Positions 42,908 to 52,127 of a DNA stretch of 64,000 nt are shown here, piece by piece (within the stretch, counting starts at the first letter, position 1; every line of letters begins with the position of its first letter). The stretch comes from Streptomyces sp. HD (GTDB taxonomy: Bacteria; Actinomycetota; Actinomycetes; Streptomycetales; Streptomycetaceae), in assembly GCF_028369295.1 (NCBI RefSeq), contig NZ_JAQMYP010000045.1, forward strand, positions 1 to 64,000, written 5' to 3'. The translations under genes were made by a program, and so were the position numbers. The notes below the pieces were generated by a model, which had not been told where the DNA came from, did not search any database, and worked only from the letters and a program-made list of their open reading frames with translations.

Positions 42908-44221
42908 TCAGCGCAGGTGGCCGGCGCCCGCGCAGCGAGCGACGATCCCCGGCACCGCCTTGGGGTTGTCGATCTTCGTCCGCAGGGTCGGTGTCCAGCC
43001 GGCGCCGGACTGGAGGGTCTCCGCCGGGATCTCGGCGTTGTGGACCGCGATGAGGTCGGTCGGCTTCCCGTTGACGTAGTTGTTCTCGGCGGTCAGCGGG
43101 GACTCGTTCCACTTCTTGAGGACCTTGCCGACCTTGGCACCGGCCGGCAGGGAGACGGCGTTGTCGCTGGCGTGGAGCTGTGAGGAGATGCCGACGCCGA
43201 AGATGTAGTAGTCGTCCTTCTGTTCCTCGGTCACCACGTAGTGGTTGTTGTAGACGTCGACCTGCCCGAACCGCACGCGCGGGGAGCGCTGGAGGATGCC
43301 CTCGAAGCGGTTGTGGTGCATGGTGACCTTGAGCTTGCCGCCGTCGGTGGCGGCGAGGCCGTCGCCGTTGCCGATCAGCATGTTCTTGTCGTGGTCCTGG
43401 TAGCGGTTCCAGGACACGGTCACGTGGTTGGAGCCGCGCACGATGTCCGTCAGCCCGTCGTGCTGCTGGAACCTCTTGCCGAAGTAGACCGGCCGCTCGC
43501 TGTCGGGGTAGCGCCCGTCGGTGAACGTGTTGTGGTCGAGCCACACATGGTCGGTGCCGTAGACGACCACGGCGTCGTACTCGGAGTTCCAGTTGCCGGT
43601 CTTGTTGTCGTCGGTCGGGTCCCACTTGGGGAAGCAGTCCAGCGGGGCCTCGATGGTGAGGTTGCGCATGATGACGTTCGAGACGCCCTTGATCTGGAGG
43701 CTGCCGCCGAGGATGCCGGAGTTCGGGCCGACGCCGACGATGGTGGTGTTGCTGGGGACGTTGGCCTTGATCTCGGTGTCCTGCCTGGCGGCGGAGGCGA
43801 CCCGGGCGTCCTCCTGGGGACCGCTGGCGACCTCGTCGTTGCCCCAGACGGCCGGGTCGTAGTCCTTCAGGTACTGCTGGAGGTCGTAGCCGTCGGTGAC
43901 GAAGGCCTCGCAGCCCTCGGAGACGGCGTCGATCATGCCCTTGACCTGGATGATCTTCGGGGCGTCCGCACCGGCCTTCAGCGCGGCCTTGAACTCGGCC
44001 CACGTGGTGACGGTGTAGACGTGCTCGGCATCGGCGGCCGACCCACCGGTGGTCCCCGCACCCTCCGCGCCCCAGCCGTCACCCGAGCCGAGGACCTGCC
44101 GGCCGAGGTCACGGGGCCCGGCCTGCGCTCCGGTGCCGGTCAGCCCGAGGAGGAGCGCGGTGCAGCCGATCAGCACAGCGGTCCTCACTGTGGCATGCCC
44201 ATGCCATACCTGTGCGTTCAT
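42908..44221 (-). CDS. Secreted pectate lyase, PL1 family
   Basis: This 437-residue extracellular enzyme has a signal peptide (TAVLIGCTALLLGLTGTGAQA, cleaved near residue 33). The PL1 beta-helix includes the substrate/calcium region VWLDHNTFTDG ... QHDGLTDIVRGSNHVTVSWNRYQDHDKNMLIGNGD and the catalytic-arginine stretch HHNRFEGILQRSPRVRFGQVDVYNNHY. It cuts de-esterified homogalacturonan by beta-elimination. ATG 44221. It is the last intact gene of the minus-strand pectin run and similar throughout to the PL1 gene at 52124. Confidence 0.93.
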   Translation of the reverse strand: MNAQVWHGHATVRTAVLIGCTALLLGLTGTGAQAGPRDLGRQVLGSGDGWGAEGAGTTGGSAADAEHVYTVTTWAEFKAALKAGADAPKIIQVKGMIDAVSEGCEAFVTDGYDLQQYLKDYDPAVWGNDEVASGPQEDARVASAARQDTEIKANVPSNTTIVGVGPNSGILGGSLQIKGVSNVIMRNLTIEAPLDCFPKWDPTDDNKTGNWNSEYDAVVVYGTDHVWLDHNTFTDGRYPDSERPVYFGKRFQQHDGLTDIVRGSNHVTVSWNRYQDHDKNMLIGNGDGLAATDGGKLKVTMHHNRFEGILQRSPRVRFGQVDVYNNHYVVTEEQKDDYYIFGVGISSQLHASDNAVSLPAGAKVGKVLKKWNESPLTAENNYVNGKPTDLIAVHNAEIPAETLQSGAGWTPTLRTKIDNPKAVPGIVARCAGAGHLR

Positions 44222-44252
44222 TGTGCGGCTCTCTTTTCTGCGGTCGGGGTGG

Positions 44253-45047
44253 TTACGCGGCGGCCTGCGGCCAGGTGATCCAGGACTCCGGGATCTCCTC
44301 GTCGAGCCGACGCATGTCCTGCGGGCCGAGCACCCGCGCACGCAGCAGCTCCTGCGCCACGAGCCGCGCCACGGCGATCGCGCCGGGCGGGTTGAAGTGC
44401 GTGTTGTCCTGCTCGGCGGCCGTCCAGTTGAAGTACTTCTTCGTCTCCTCGACCCCGATCCGCTGCCACAGCGCGAGCGACAGCGCCTGGATGTCGAGCA
44501 GCGTCACCCGCTTCTCCTGCGCGAGCGCGCGCATCGCCGCCGGATAGTCGCCGTGGGTCGGCACGGAGTTGCCGTCGGCGTCGAACCTCCGCCGCTCGAC
44601 AGCGGTGGCCAGCACCGGCCGCGCCCCCCGCTCCCGGGCACCGTCGACATACAGCCGCAGATACTCCTGGTACGTCGTCCAGGGCTCGGTGTACCGCGTC
44701 GGGTCGGTGGCCTTCTCGTCGTTGTGTGCGAACTGGATCAGCAGGAAGTCACCGGGCCGAATGGCCCGGAGAACGACATCCAGCCGCCCTTCGTCGACAA
44801 AGCTCTTGGAACTGCGCCCGTTCACGGCGTGATTGGAGACGAGCATGCTGTTACGCAGAAAGAAGGGCAGCGCCATACCCCACCCGGTCTCCGGGGCGGC
44901 ATCGGCGTATTTCTGGGCGGCGGTGGAATCACCGGCGATGTAGAGGGTGCGGGAGCGCCGGCGTGCCTGAGCGGTACCAGTGCCCGCGAGAGCAAATGGA
45001 ACGGTGGCAGCGGCAGCCACGCCGACCTGTCTGCGGGTAAGAGACAC
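44253..45047 (-). CDS. Rhamnogalacturonan acetylesterase-like SGNH hydrolase
   Basis: This 264-residue exported esterase has a Tat-type signal (LTRRQVGVAAAATVPFALAG). SGNH blocks are visible: block I LYIAGDSTAAQ (nucleophile Ser), block II with NGRSSKSF, block III IQFAHNDE, and block V DNTHFNPPGA (Asp/His). These match the RG-acetylesterase (CE12-type) group that removes acetyl groups from rhamnogalacturonan. The start is GTG 45047 after AAAGG; the open frame upstream of it covers a dispersed repeat and is not part of the gene. It precedes the pectate lyase by 31 bp. Confidence 0.9.
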   Translation of the reverse strand: MSLTRRQVGVAAAATVPFALAGTGTAQARRRSRTLYIAGDSTAAQKYADAAPETGWGMALPFFLRNSMLVSNHAVNGRSSKSFVDEGRLDVVLRAIRPGDFLLIQFAHNDEKATDPTRYTEPWTTYQEYLRLYVDGARERGARPVLATAVERRRFDADGNSVPTHGDYPAAMRALAQEKRVTLLDIQALSLALWQRIGVEETKKYFNWTAAEQDNTHFNPPGAIAVARLVAQELLRARVLGPQDMRRLDEEIPESWITWPQAAA

Positions 45048-45081
45048 AAGGGTGCCTTTCAACAGGGGAAAGTGAAACCCC

Positions 45082-45117
45082 CCAAGGGGCGCGGGGAACT
45101 GCGCGACCAGCCACAAC
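45082..45117. repeat. Dispersed GC hairpin repeat, copy 2
   Basis: Contains AAGGGGCGCGGGGAACTGCG followed by CGACCAGCCACAAC, matching copy 1 over the core. It occupies the 108-bp gap between the sugar-binding protein and acetylesterase genes and may act as a terminator or processing hairpin inside the operon. Confidence 0.8.
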
Positions 45118-45155
45118 GAACCCGCAGCCGGCCGCGCAGCGAAGCGACCGAGCTC

Positions 45156-46505
45156 TCAGCCGTTACGCGACTTCCACTCGGCCTGAGCCTCGTTCAACTG
45201 CTCGGCCATCGTGTCCAGAAAGTCCTTGGCGCTCATGTCCCCGTTCAGCACCTTCTGGAAGTTCGGCTCGTTGTCGGCCTTGGAGATGGTGTTCCAGTCA
45301 GGCAGGTAGTACGGCAACTGCACAATCGACGTCGACCCGTCCGTCAACGCGGCGGCAGCCAGCTTCGTGGGCTCGGCCTCGGAAATCCACGCATCCTTGG
45401 CGGCGTCGTTGTTCGCCGGCACCTGCCCCGCCGCCTCGTTGAACTTCGAGTTCTCCTCGCGCGAGGTGGCGAACTCGATGAACTTCCAGGCGGCTTCCTT
45501 GTTCTTGGAGCTCTTGAACAGCCCGATTCCGTCCACGGGGTTGGACACCTGAACCCGCCTGCCGCCGGAGCCGACCGGCTGCGGAATTCCCCGGAACTTG
45601 TCGGTCCCCAGCGCCTTCACATGGTCCTGGTACGACCCCAGGTTGTGATTCAGCATCCCGATCGTGCCGGAATCCCACTGCGCGACCATCTTGGTGAAGT
45701 CGTTGTTGAGGTCGGCGGCCGGGGTGACCTTCTTGTAGAGCGCGGCGTACTTCTCCAGCGCGGCCACGTTCTTGGGGTCGTTGACGGTCGTCTTCGCACC
45801 GCTCGCGTCCCAGAACGACGTGATCCCCGACTGCCCGTACATCGCGTCCAGCGCCTGGGCGATGGACCCGGCGCCACCACGGATGGTGTACCCGAACTCG
45901 TTCTTCTTGGCGTCGGTCAGCTTCTCGGCGGCGGTGAAGAACTTGTCCCACGTGGTCGGCTCGTCCAGCCCGGCCTTCTTGAACAGGTCGGTGCGGTAGT
46001 ACAGCACACCGTTGTTCGCGGAGGTCGGAATCGAGTACAGCTTGTCGTCGCCACCACCCGCGGCCCTCAGCGAGGCGACCATGTCGTCGTTGAGCTTGCC
46101 GTTCAGGGAGGACTTGGCGAGCCGGTCGTCCAGCGGCTCCAGCGCGTTCTGCGCGGCGAACCCGGCGAGCATGGCCGCGCCCACGCCGCCGACGTCCGGC
46201 AGGCCGCCGCCCTGGAGGGCGGTGTCCACCTTGGACTGGTAGTCGGTGGACGGGATCCCGACGTACTCGACCTTGATGTCGGGGTTGGCCTTCTGGAAGT
46301 CGGCGATGAGCTCCTTCCAGATGTCGGTGCGGACACCGCCGTTGTTGTCCCAGAAGACGATCTTTCCCTTGCCGCTGCCCTCGGCGCCCTTGTCGCCGCC
46401 CGCGCCGCTCCCGTCGTCACCGCAGGCGGTGGCGGTCAGGGCGAGGACGGACCCGAGGGCGACGGCTGTGACGACGCGCCTGCTTCTGCGGATGCTGTTC
46501 TTCAT
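45156..46505 (-). CDS. CUT1 sugar ABC transporter, substrate-binding lipoprotein
   Basis: This 449-residue lipoprotein has signal NSIRRSRRVVTAVALGSVLALTATAC with C28 lipidated and the family-1 extracellular solute-binding fold (IVFWDNNGGVRTDIWKELIADFQKANPDIKVEYV; TWDKFFTAAEKLTDAKKNEFGYTIRGG). It binds an oligosaccharide, here probably a pectin fragment. The two permeases that should serve it are about 7-9 kb upstream on the same strand, separated by catabolic genes. ATG 46505. Confidence 0.93.
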   Translation of the reverse strand: MKNSIRRSRRVVTAVALGSVLALTATACGDDGSGAGGDKGAEGSGKGKIVFWDNNGGVRTDIWKELIADFQKANPDIKVEYVGIPSTDYQSKVDTALQGGGLPDVGGVGAAMLAGFAAQNALEPLDDRLAKSSLNGKLNDDMVASLRAAGGGDDKLYSIPTSANNGVLYYRTDLFKKAGLDEPTTWDKFFTAAEKLTDAKKNEFGYTIRGGAGSIAQALDAMYGQSGITSFWDASGAKTTVNDPKNVAALEKYAALYKKVTPAADLNNDFTKMVAQWDSGTIGMLNHNLGSYQDHVKALGTDKFRGIPQPVGSGGRRVQVSNPVDGIGLFKSSKNKEAAWKFIEFATSREENSKFNEAAGQVPANNDAAKDAWISEAEPTKLAAAALTDGSTSIVQLPYYLPDWNTISKADNEPNFQKVLNGDMSAKDFLDTMAEQLNEAQAEWKSRNG

Positions 46506-46555
46506 TGGTCGGCTCTCTTCGTTCTGGATCCGGCGGAGATGTGAAGCTGTGGGGG

Positions 46556-48556
46556 TCAGTGACGGGCGTACGGCGCCCAGCCGTCCGTGCCCTGGAGGTA
46601 GTCGGCGACGGTGTGGTCCCGTGCCTCGGCCTCGCTCATCTGCGGCCGGTCCGCGGTCACGGCCGCGCCCGGTCCGAAGTTCCGGTACTCGGTGAACCGC
46701 GCGTCCTGCCACGGGAACCCGCTCATGTCGGTCCACGGCGAGGCCTTGATCGCGGCGGGCAGTTCGGTGTCGCGGATCAGCACCTGGGCGACCGCCGCGG
46801 GCTCACCGCCCGGATGCCAGGGCCGCCCCAGATGGAACGTCCCGGCCGGGGCGTCGCTCACGACCTTCGAGCGGGTGATCAGGAACCCGTACGGGTTGCC
46901 CGTCCAGGTCGAAGCCGCCGTGATGTAGCCGTTGTTGGTGTCCGATCCCCGGCTCAGCGCGCGGATCACGGACCGCTCGATGACGGTGGTGGCCCGCCCG
47001 TAGACGAAGTCGACGTCGCCCTCGATGTAGGAGTCGCGGACGTACACCCGGCTGATCACGTCCAGCTTGGGGCTGTCGGCCATCAGCGTGTCCTGGTTGC
47101 CCAGGAAGGCGGTGTCCTCGAAGACGATCCGGTCACCGGTCGTCTTCATCGCCAGCGCCTGCTCGCCGTTCAGCTCGTGCGCGGCCTCGTCGAAGTCGTT
47201 GCTGAAGGTGAGGTTGCGGGCGGTGACGTCGTTCGCGGCGATCCGGACGGTCGCGCTGCCCGTCGAACCCCCGTACGCGGCGGGCGTGTCGAAGACGACG
47301 ACGGTGTCGGACCGGTCGCGTCCGGTCCCCTGGAGCACGATGTCCGGCTTGCTCGCGGGGATGAACACCTTCTCGCGGTACGTCCCCGGCGCGACGGCGA
47401 TCGTCACCGGCACGGTGTTGCCGTCCGGCACGGCGTCCACGGCGGACTGCACGGTCGGGTGGTCGTCCGGGACGCGCAGGGTCACCCCGCCGATCCGCTG
47501 CTGCGGCCCGGAGAACCGCTTCACCAGGGCCGGCACGGCGGCCGCCGGGTCCAGCCGGTAGTCGTAGAACTCCCGTGGATCGAAGGCGGCACCCCGCTCG
47601 TCGGTCCGCCCCGTCGTGTTCCTCAGGATCGACCCGCGCTCGACCAGCTCGGCCGTCACATCGGCCTGATAGGGATGCTGGACCCCGTCGTAGTAGCTGT
47701 TCTCGATGACCATCCGGGTCCAGCCGCGCGACCAGTTCCCGTACGTCCACGTCGGGTCCCCGTCGGCCACCTGGGCCGACAGGTAGTTGTTGTACAGGTG
47801 GGCGTAGGCGCAGTTGTCGGCCGACGGATTGCGCTGTTTCGTGCCCCTGAACCAGTTGTGGTCGACTGTGATCTGCGTCCGGACGTCGGTCGTCCAGCCG
47901 ATCCCGAACGCCTTGTTGTGGTTCGTGAACCGGTTGTAGGAGACGGTGATGTACTGGCTGTCCTTGCGGATGTCGAGCAGCCCGTCGCCCATGTGCGTGA
48001 AGCGGTTGTGGTCGATCCAGACGTGGTCGACGGTGTCCATCTGGATGGCGTCGAAGTCGGTCGTCTTGCCGTCCCAGTCGCCCTCGACGTACGAGTCACG
48101 GATCGTCAGGTTGCGGATGATGACGTTGCTGGTACCGGGGTTGAGGTGCAGCTCGCCGTGCACGATCTCACCGGTGTCGCCGACGCCGATCACGGTCTTG
48201 TTCGACCCCACCACGATGTCCGAGCCGAAGGGTTCGACGTCGATCGATCCCGACACCCGGATGATGTACGGCTCGGGCGCCGCCGCGTACTTGGCCAGCG
48301 AGGCCTGATCCGTGACGGTCACGACCTTGCCGCCCGCCCCGCCGGTCGTGCCCCCGGCGAGGGAGGCGAATCCATGGGGCCGGTCGGTCCAGCGGTCGGC
48401 GGCGACCGGGGTCGCCGTCGGACTCGCGGCCTTCGCCTCCCCCATCGCCCCGAGGCCGAGCGCGGCGACCAGGCTGAGCACGGCGGCCACGACCTTGCCG
48501 TGTCCCGGTCTCGACCTCGATCTCTGCAAGCGCTTGCTATCAAGGTGCTGCGTCAT
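46556..48556 (-). CDS. Bifunctional secreted pectate lyase (PL1) - pectin methylesterase (CE8)
   Basis: This 666-residue secreted fusion has a signal peptide (VVAAVLSLVAALGLGAMGEAKA, cleaved near residue 44). The PL1 domain (about 50-330) has VWIDHNRFTHMGDGLLDI and RGTKQRNPSADNCAYAHLYNNYL. The CE8 domain (about 360-640) has GNQDTL, DVDFVYGRATTVIE with the nucleophilic aspartate, and LGRPWHPGG. De-esterification would feed the lyase on one polypeptide. ATG 48556 is fixed by GGGAG 6 nt upstream (a GTG at 48577 is less likely). An AAGCGCTT palindrome lies in codons 7-10. It follows the GH43 gene by 33 bp. Confidence 0.93.
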   Translation of the reverse strand: MTQHLDSKRLQRSRSRPGHGKVVAAVLSLVAALGLGAMGEAKAASPTATPVAADRWTDRPHGFASLAGGTTGGAGGKVVTVTDQASLAKYAAAPEPYIIRVSGSIDVEPFGSDIVVGSNKTVIGVGDTGEIVHGELHLNPGTSNVIIRNLTIRDSYVEGDWDGKTTDFDAIQMDTVDHVWIDHNRFTHMGDGLLDIRKDSQYITVSYNRFTNHNKAFGIGWTTDVRTQITVDHNWFRGTKQRNPSADNCAYAHLYNNYLSAQVADGDPTWTYGNWSRGWTRMVIENSYYDGVQHPYQADVTAELVERGSILRNTTGRTDERGAAFDPREFYDYRLDPAAAVPALVKRFSGPQQRIGGVTLRVPDDHPTVQSAVDAVPDGNTVPVTIAVAPGTYREKVFIPASKPDIVLQGTGRDRSDTVVVFDTPAAYGGSTGSATVRIAANDVTARNLTFSNDFDEAAHELNGEQALAMKTTGDRIVFEDTAFLGNQDTLMADSPKLDVISRVYVRDSYIEGDVDFVYGRATTVIERSVIRALSRGSDTNNGYITAASTWTGNPYGFLITRSKVVSDAPAGTFHLGRPWHPGGEPAAVAQVLIRDTELPAAIKASPWTDMSGFPWQDARFTEYRNFGPGAAVTADRPQMSEAEARDHTVADYLQGTDGWAPYARH
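48526..48537. promoter_or_regulatory. Perfect palindrome GCAAGCGCTTGC in PL1-CE8 5' coding region
   Basis: 12-bp perfect palindrome with the AAGCGCTT core that LacI/GalR-family regulators often bind. It lies 20-31 bp into the pectate lyase/methylesterase gene, where a bound repressor could block transcription. A related site sits 53 bp upstream of the transporter operon. Confidence 0.5.
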
Positions 48557-48589
48557 TGCGGCTCCCAACAGGCTCACGGGTGGGGTGCG

Positions 48590-50131
48590 TTACAGGGGTT
48601 CGATCCTGAAGTGCGAGAAGGTTGCCGCGCCGGCATGCCCCGCTCCGGCAGGCGCGAGGGCGAACAGGCCGAGCAGCGCACCGACCCAGCGCCAGGGCGT
48701 GGCGGCGAAGACGGGTCCGGACGGGCGCGGGCCGTCCCCCGTGTCGGAGAAGAAGCGGCAGCGCGCTCCCGCCCCGACCTCGACCCGCAGCCGCACCCGC
48801 CCCTCGGGGGCGAGCCGCGCGTGCTCGGCGTCCCGTTCCCTCCCCCACTGCCCGAAAGGCGTGGGAGGTGCCCCCATGGCGACCGCTTCCGCGAACCGGT
48901 GCACGACGTGCACCGCCCCGTCCGCGCCCCGCTGGAGCCCGATCCAGCCGAACGCGTCCCCGAGCACCGCGAGCCCGGCCCGCGCCCCCGGCTCCTCGCT
49001 GTGCAGCCGTAGCTCGACCTCCACCGCGCAGGGCGTGCCCGGCAGCCGCTGGGTGAGGATGTGCGGCAGTCTGCGCAGGTCGTGGGCGTCGGCCGAGCGG
49101 ACGCAGGTCAGTCTCAGGCCGTCGCCGGAGTGCTGGGTGGCCCAGCCGTCCCGCGGGTTGGCGGTCCATGACCACTGGCGTCCGAAGCGTCCGCCGGGGA
49201 AGTCGTCGTCGGTGGCGGGCGCGGCGGGCAACTGGGCCGGCAGGTCGGGTCTGCGGTGGACGGCGACGGGGGCGCCGTCGTGGCCGAGCACCGGCCAGCC
49301 GTCGGTGCCCCAGCGCATCGGCTGGAGGTGGACGACGCGGCCGTAGGCGCCCCGCTGCTGGAAGTGCAGGAACCAGTCCTCACCGGACGGGGTGCGCACC
49401 CAGCCGCCCTGGTGGGGGCCGTTGACGTCGGTGTCCTTCTGTTCGAGGACGATCTTCTCCTCGTACGGCCCGAAGAACTCGCGGGAGCGGAAGGCGCCCT
49501 GCCAGCCGGTCTCCACTCCCCCGGCGGGCGCGAGGATCCAGAACCAGCCGTCGTGCTTGTAGAGCTTCGGGCCTTCGAGGGTGAACCAGCCGGGGATCCG
49601 GTCACCGTCGACGATCAGCTTGCCCTCGTCGAGGAGTGCGGTGCCGTCGGGGTGCATCCGGTGGCCGGTGAGCCGGTTCTTGACGCCGGAGCGGGACTTG
49701 GCCCAGGCGTGCACGAGATAGGCCTCGCCGGTCTCGTCGTCCCACAGGGGGCAGGGGTCGATCAGGCCCTTGCCGGCCTTGACCAGGTGCGGGCGGGTCC
49801 AGGGGCCGCGGATCGCGGGGGCGTTGACCTGGAAGATGCCCTGGTCGGGGTCGCCCCAGAAGATCCAGAAGCGGTCGTCGTGGTGGCGCAGGGAAGGGGC
49901 CCAGACTCCGCAGTCGTGCCGGGGCGCCGCGAACTCCTTCGCCGGTTCGAGCCGGTCGACGGCGTGGCCGACCAGGGTCCAGTTGACCAGGTCGCGGGAG
50001 TGCAGCAGGGGCAGGCCCGGTGCGCGGCCGAAGCTGGAGGCGGTGAGGTAGAGGTCGTCTCCGACGCGGACGACGTCCGGGTCGGACCAGTCGGCGTCGA
50101 GAACAGGGTTGGTGTACGTATCGGGGGTCAC
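48590..50131 (-). CDS. Intracellular GH43 glycosidase
   Basis: This 513-residue protein has no signal peptide. It is a GH43 beta-propeller (TYTNPVLDADWSDPDVVRVGDDLYLTASSF with the base aspartate; GVWAPSLRHHDDRFWIFWGDPD; WFTLEGPKLYKHDGWFWILAPAGG with the acid glutamate). A C-terminal beta-sandwich follows (about 345-513), as in GH43 beta-xylosidases and exo-arabinanases. It trims imported oligomers in the cytoplasm. GTG 50131 overlaps the upstream DUF6807 stop (GTGA). Confidence 0.92.
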   Translation of the reverse strand: MTPDTYTNPVLDADWSDPDVVRVGDDLYLTASSFGRAPGLPLLHSRDLVNWTLVGHAVDRLEPAKEFAAPRHDCGVWAPSLRHHDDRFWIFWGDPDQGIFQVNAPAIRGPWTRPHLVKAGKGLIDPCPLWDDETGEAYLVHAWAKSRSGVKNRLTGHRMHPDGTALLDEGKLIVDGDRIPGWFTLEGPKLYKHDGWFWILAPAGGVETGWQGAFRSREFFGPYEEKIVLEQKDTDVNGPHQGGWVRTPSGEDWFLHFQQRGAYGRVVHLQPMRWGTDGWPVLGHDGAPVAVHRRPDLPAQLPAAPATDDDFPGGRFGRQWSWTANPRDGWATQHSGDGLRLTCVRSADAHDLRRLPHILTQRLPGTPCAVEVELRLHSEEPGARAGLAVLGDAFGWIGLQRGADGAVHVVHRFAEAVAMGAPPTPFGQWGRERDAEHARLAPEGRVRLRVEVGAGARCRFFSDTGDGPRPSGPVFAATPWRWVGALLGLFALAPAGAGHAGAATFSHFRIEPL

Positions 50132-50973
50132 TGGCTCACCGCCTTGCGCACCAGGGACGCCGCTTCGATCCGGCTGATACGGCCGTCGGCGACGACGGTG
50201 ACGATCCGGCGTACGGCGGTCTCGCCGGGCGGGATCGGCAGCCGTTCCCCGGCGGCGAGGGAGGAGCCGACGCCGGGGTACTCCTCGGCGCGCACGAACC
50301 ACGGGTCCCGGCGGGTCTCCTCGGTGGCCCCGGCGAAGATCAGGGTCCAGGTGGAGCCGGCGAGCGCCACCCAGGGGGCGGACGTGCCGTGGATCTGCCG
50401 TTCGCCCTCGCGGTCGACGGTGAACACGTCCGGCGTCGACGCCTCCTTGCGGGCCCGCCAGAAGAAGCCGCCGTACGCCGCGCCGGGGCGGCCGTTGGTG
50501 GCGGGGCTGCCGATGGACAGCGGGTCGGAGGTGACGTTGGTCAGGGAGAAGGTGAAGTCCAACGCCCAGGCGAACTCGGTGAGTTCGGTGGCCGCGACCG
50601 TACGGCGCTCGCGCAGCAGCTCGGCGCCGGAGGCCACCCAGCGCAGTTCCTCGACGAAGCCGTCGGGGTCGCGCAGCTGGAAGGCGGTGTGCCGCTGGGC
50701 GCCGTGGTTGTCCAGTTCGGTCGGGCCCCGGTCGCGGACGAAGGTGCGTCCGCCCCAGAAGTTGTGCCCCTCGACGTCGGGAACGGCGACACCGACGCCG
50801 AGGTGGTGTGTGTGGTCGGCGGGGCTGAGCTCGGTGACCGCCGTGCCGGCCAGGGTGGTGACGGGGTGCAGATACGGGCGTGGGGAGAGCCGGGCCGGCA
50901 GTTCGGGCCGGGTGACGTACCGGCCGACCGGGCGGCCCCCGGCGCGCAGCACCGCGGTGTCGTGAGGGGTCAT
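50128..50973 (-). CDS. DUF6807 (PmoA-like) protein
   Basis: This 281-residue cytoplasmic protein is of the PmoA/DUF6807 type. Recognisable blocks are HPVTTLAGTAVTELSPADHTHHLGVGVAVPDVEGHNFWGGRTFVRDRG-like positions 37-83, and YGGFFWRARKEASTP near residue 170. The family is widespread next to Gfo/Idh/MocA oxidoreductases and sugar transporters, as here, but its biochemical role is unknown. It starts at ATG 50973, sharing one base with the oxidoreductase stop (TGATG), and overlaps the GH43 start. Confidence 0.85.
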   Translation of the reverse strand: MTPHDTAVLRAGGRPVGRYVTRPELPARLSPRPYLHPVTTLAGTAVTELSPADHTHHLGVGVAVPDVEGHNFWGGRTFVRDRGPTELDNHGAQRHTAFQLRDPDGFVEELRWVASGAELLRERRTVAATELTEFAWALDFTFSLTNVTSDPLSIGSPATNGRPGAAYGGFFWRARKEASTPDVFTVDREGERQIHGTSAPWVALAGSTWTLIFAGATEETRRDPWFVRAEEYPGVGSSLAAGERLPIPPGETAVRRIVTVVADGRISRIEAASLVRKAVSQ

Positions 50974-52127
50974 CAGGTGCTCACCTCATTCGTTGGTGCC
51001 GGAGGAACCCAGGGGGCGCCCAGCTCGGAGTACAGGGCGAGGGTGTCGGCGGCGGCCGCGACCAGGCCGTCGATGCCGGGCACGACCCGGCGCTGCTCGT
51101 CGGGGAGCAGTTGCCAGGCGTCGGCCGGCAGCGGGGCCGGGTCGGGGGCCAGTCGAATCGCTTCAACGACCTTCATGAAGGCGCCGGTCATGTCGGGTGT
51201 GACCAGCAGTTCGGCGCCGTCGGTGAGGTGGTCGACGAGGTTCTCCAGCAGGTCCGTACGGCCGTACTCGTACTCCTCCGGGCCGTGGTTCGCGCGCTGG
51301 AGCAGGACGCGGTCCTGCTTGTACCAGAAGGTGATCCGGCCGTGTTCGCCGTGGACGACGACATAGGGATCGTCGGGGTCCTCGGCGCAGAGGGTCGCGC
51401 CGACGACGACCTGGGGGCCGTGTGTGGTGACGCGGACGCAGGAGGTGTCGTCGGACTCGATGTCGTTGGCGCGCAGCAGCTCGGTCTCGATGCCGGTGAC
51501 GTCCTCGGCGCGGGTGGTGCCGCCGAGGGCGAGCGCGGTGGCGACGGCGTGCGCGAGCGGGTTGGTCAGCACCCCGTCGATCACGTGGATGCCGTTCAGC
51601 CTGCGCCTGCCCGCCCAGGGCGCCCGCCGGAAGTACGCCTCGGGCCGCGCCCAGGCACCGGCCCCGCCGATTCCGACGATCTCCCCGATCGCGCCCTCGG
51701 CCATCAGCGTCCGCACCGCGGGCACGGCGTGCGAGCCCAGCGACTGGAACCCGATCTGGCAGGTGACGCCCGCCTCGGCGACCCCGTCGGCCATGCGCCG
51801 GAACTCGGCGTACGACGGGGCGGGCGGCTTCTCCAGCAGGAGGTGGACGCCCCTGCGGGCGGCGGTCAGCGCCAGGTCGGTGTGGGTCGGGATCGGCGTG
51901 CAGATCACGGCGACGCGCGCGCCGGTGGAGTCGAGGAGGGCGCCGAAGTCGGCGGACTGCCGCGGCGAACCGAGGCCCTCGGGGATCTCCTGCGCGGTGA
52001 GCGGGTTCAGCTCGCAGATCCCCGCCAGCCGCACGATCCCCTTGTCCTGGAGCCGACGGATGTTGTCGAGGTGCCAGCGGCCGTGGCCGCGCGCCCCGGC
52101 CAGCACGATGGGTACGGCAGTGCTCAT
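50973..52127 (-). CDS. Gfo/Idh/MocA family oxidoreductase
   Basis: This 384-residue NAD(P)-dependent sugar oxidoreductase has an N-terminal Rossmann fold (VLAGARGHGRWHLDNIRRL), the catalytic EKPPA motif (LLLEKPPAPS) near residue 100 and a C-terminal alpha/beta domain (GIHVIDGVLTNPLAHAVATAL with the conserved His). It could oxidise an aldose or uronate released from pectin; some members are L-arabinose 1-dehydrogenases. It starts at ATG 52127, overlapping the pectate lyase stop (ATGA). Confidence 0.9.
   Translation of the reverse strand: MSTAVPIVLAGARGHGRWHLDNIRRLQDKGIVRLAGICELNPLTAQEIPEGLGSPRQSADFGALLDSTGARVAVICTPIPTHTDLALTAARRGVHLLLEKPPAPSYAEFRRMADGVAEAGVTCQIGFQSLGSHAVPAVRTLMAEGAIGEIVGIGGAGAWARPEAYFRRAPWAGRRRLNGIHVIDGVLTNPLAHAVATALALGGTTRAEDVTGIETELLRANDIESDDTSCVRVTTHGPQVVVGATLCAEDPDDPYVVVHGEHGRITFWYKQDRVLLQRANHGPEEYEYGRTDLLENLVDHLTDGAELLVTPDMTGAFMKVVEAIRLAPDPAPLPADAWQLLPDEQRRVVPGIDGLVAAAADTLALYSELGAPWVPPAPTNEVST

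Noticed and set aside
45048..45116. Upstream extension of the acetylesterase starting inside the dispersed repeat
   Set aside because: The Tat-type signal starts properly at GTG 45047 with its own ribosome site; the extension only translates the repeat.
44049..49012. Long open frames on the plus strand opposite the pectin genes (over 800 codons each)
   Set aside because: They are antisense shadows in high-GC DNA: low-complexity Arg/Val/Gly-rich products with no domain, while the minus-strand frames carry complete lyase, esterase and binding-protein motifs.
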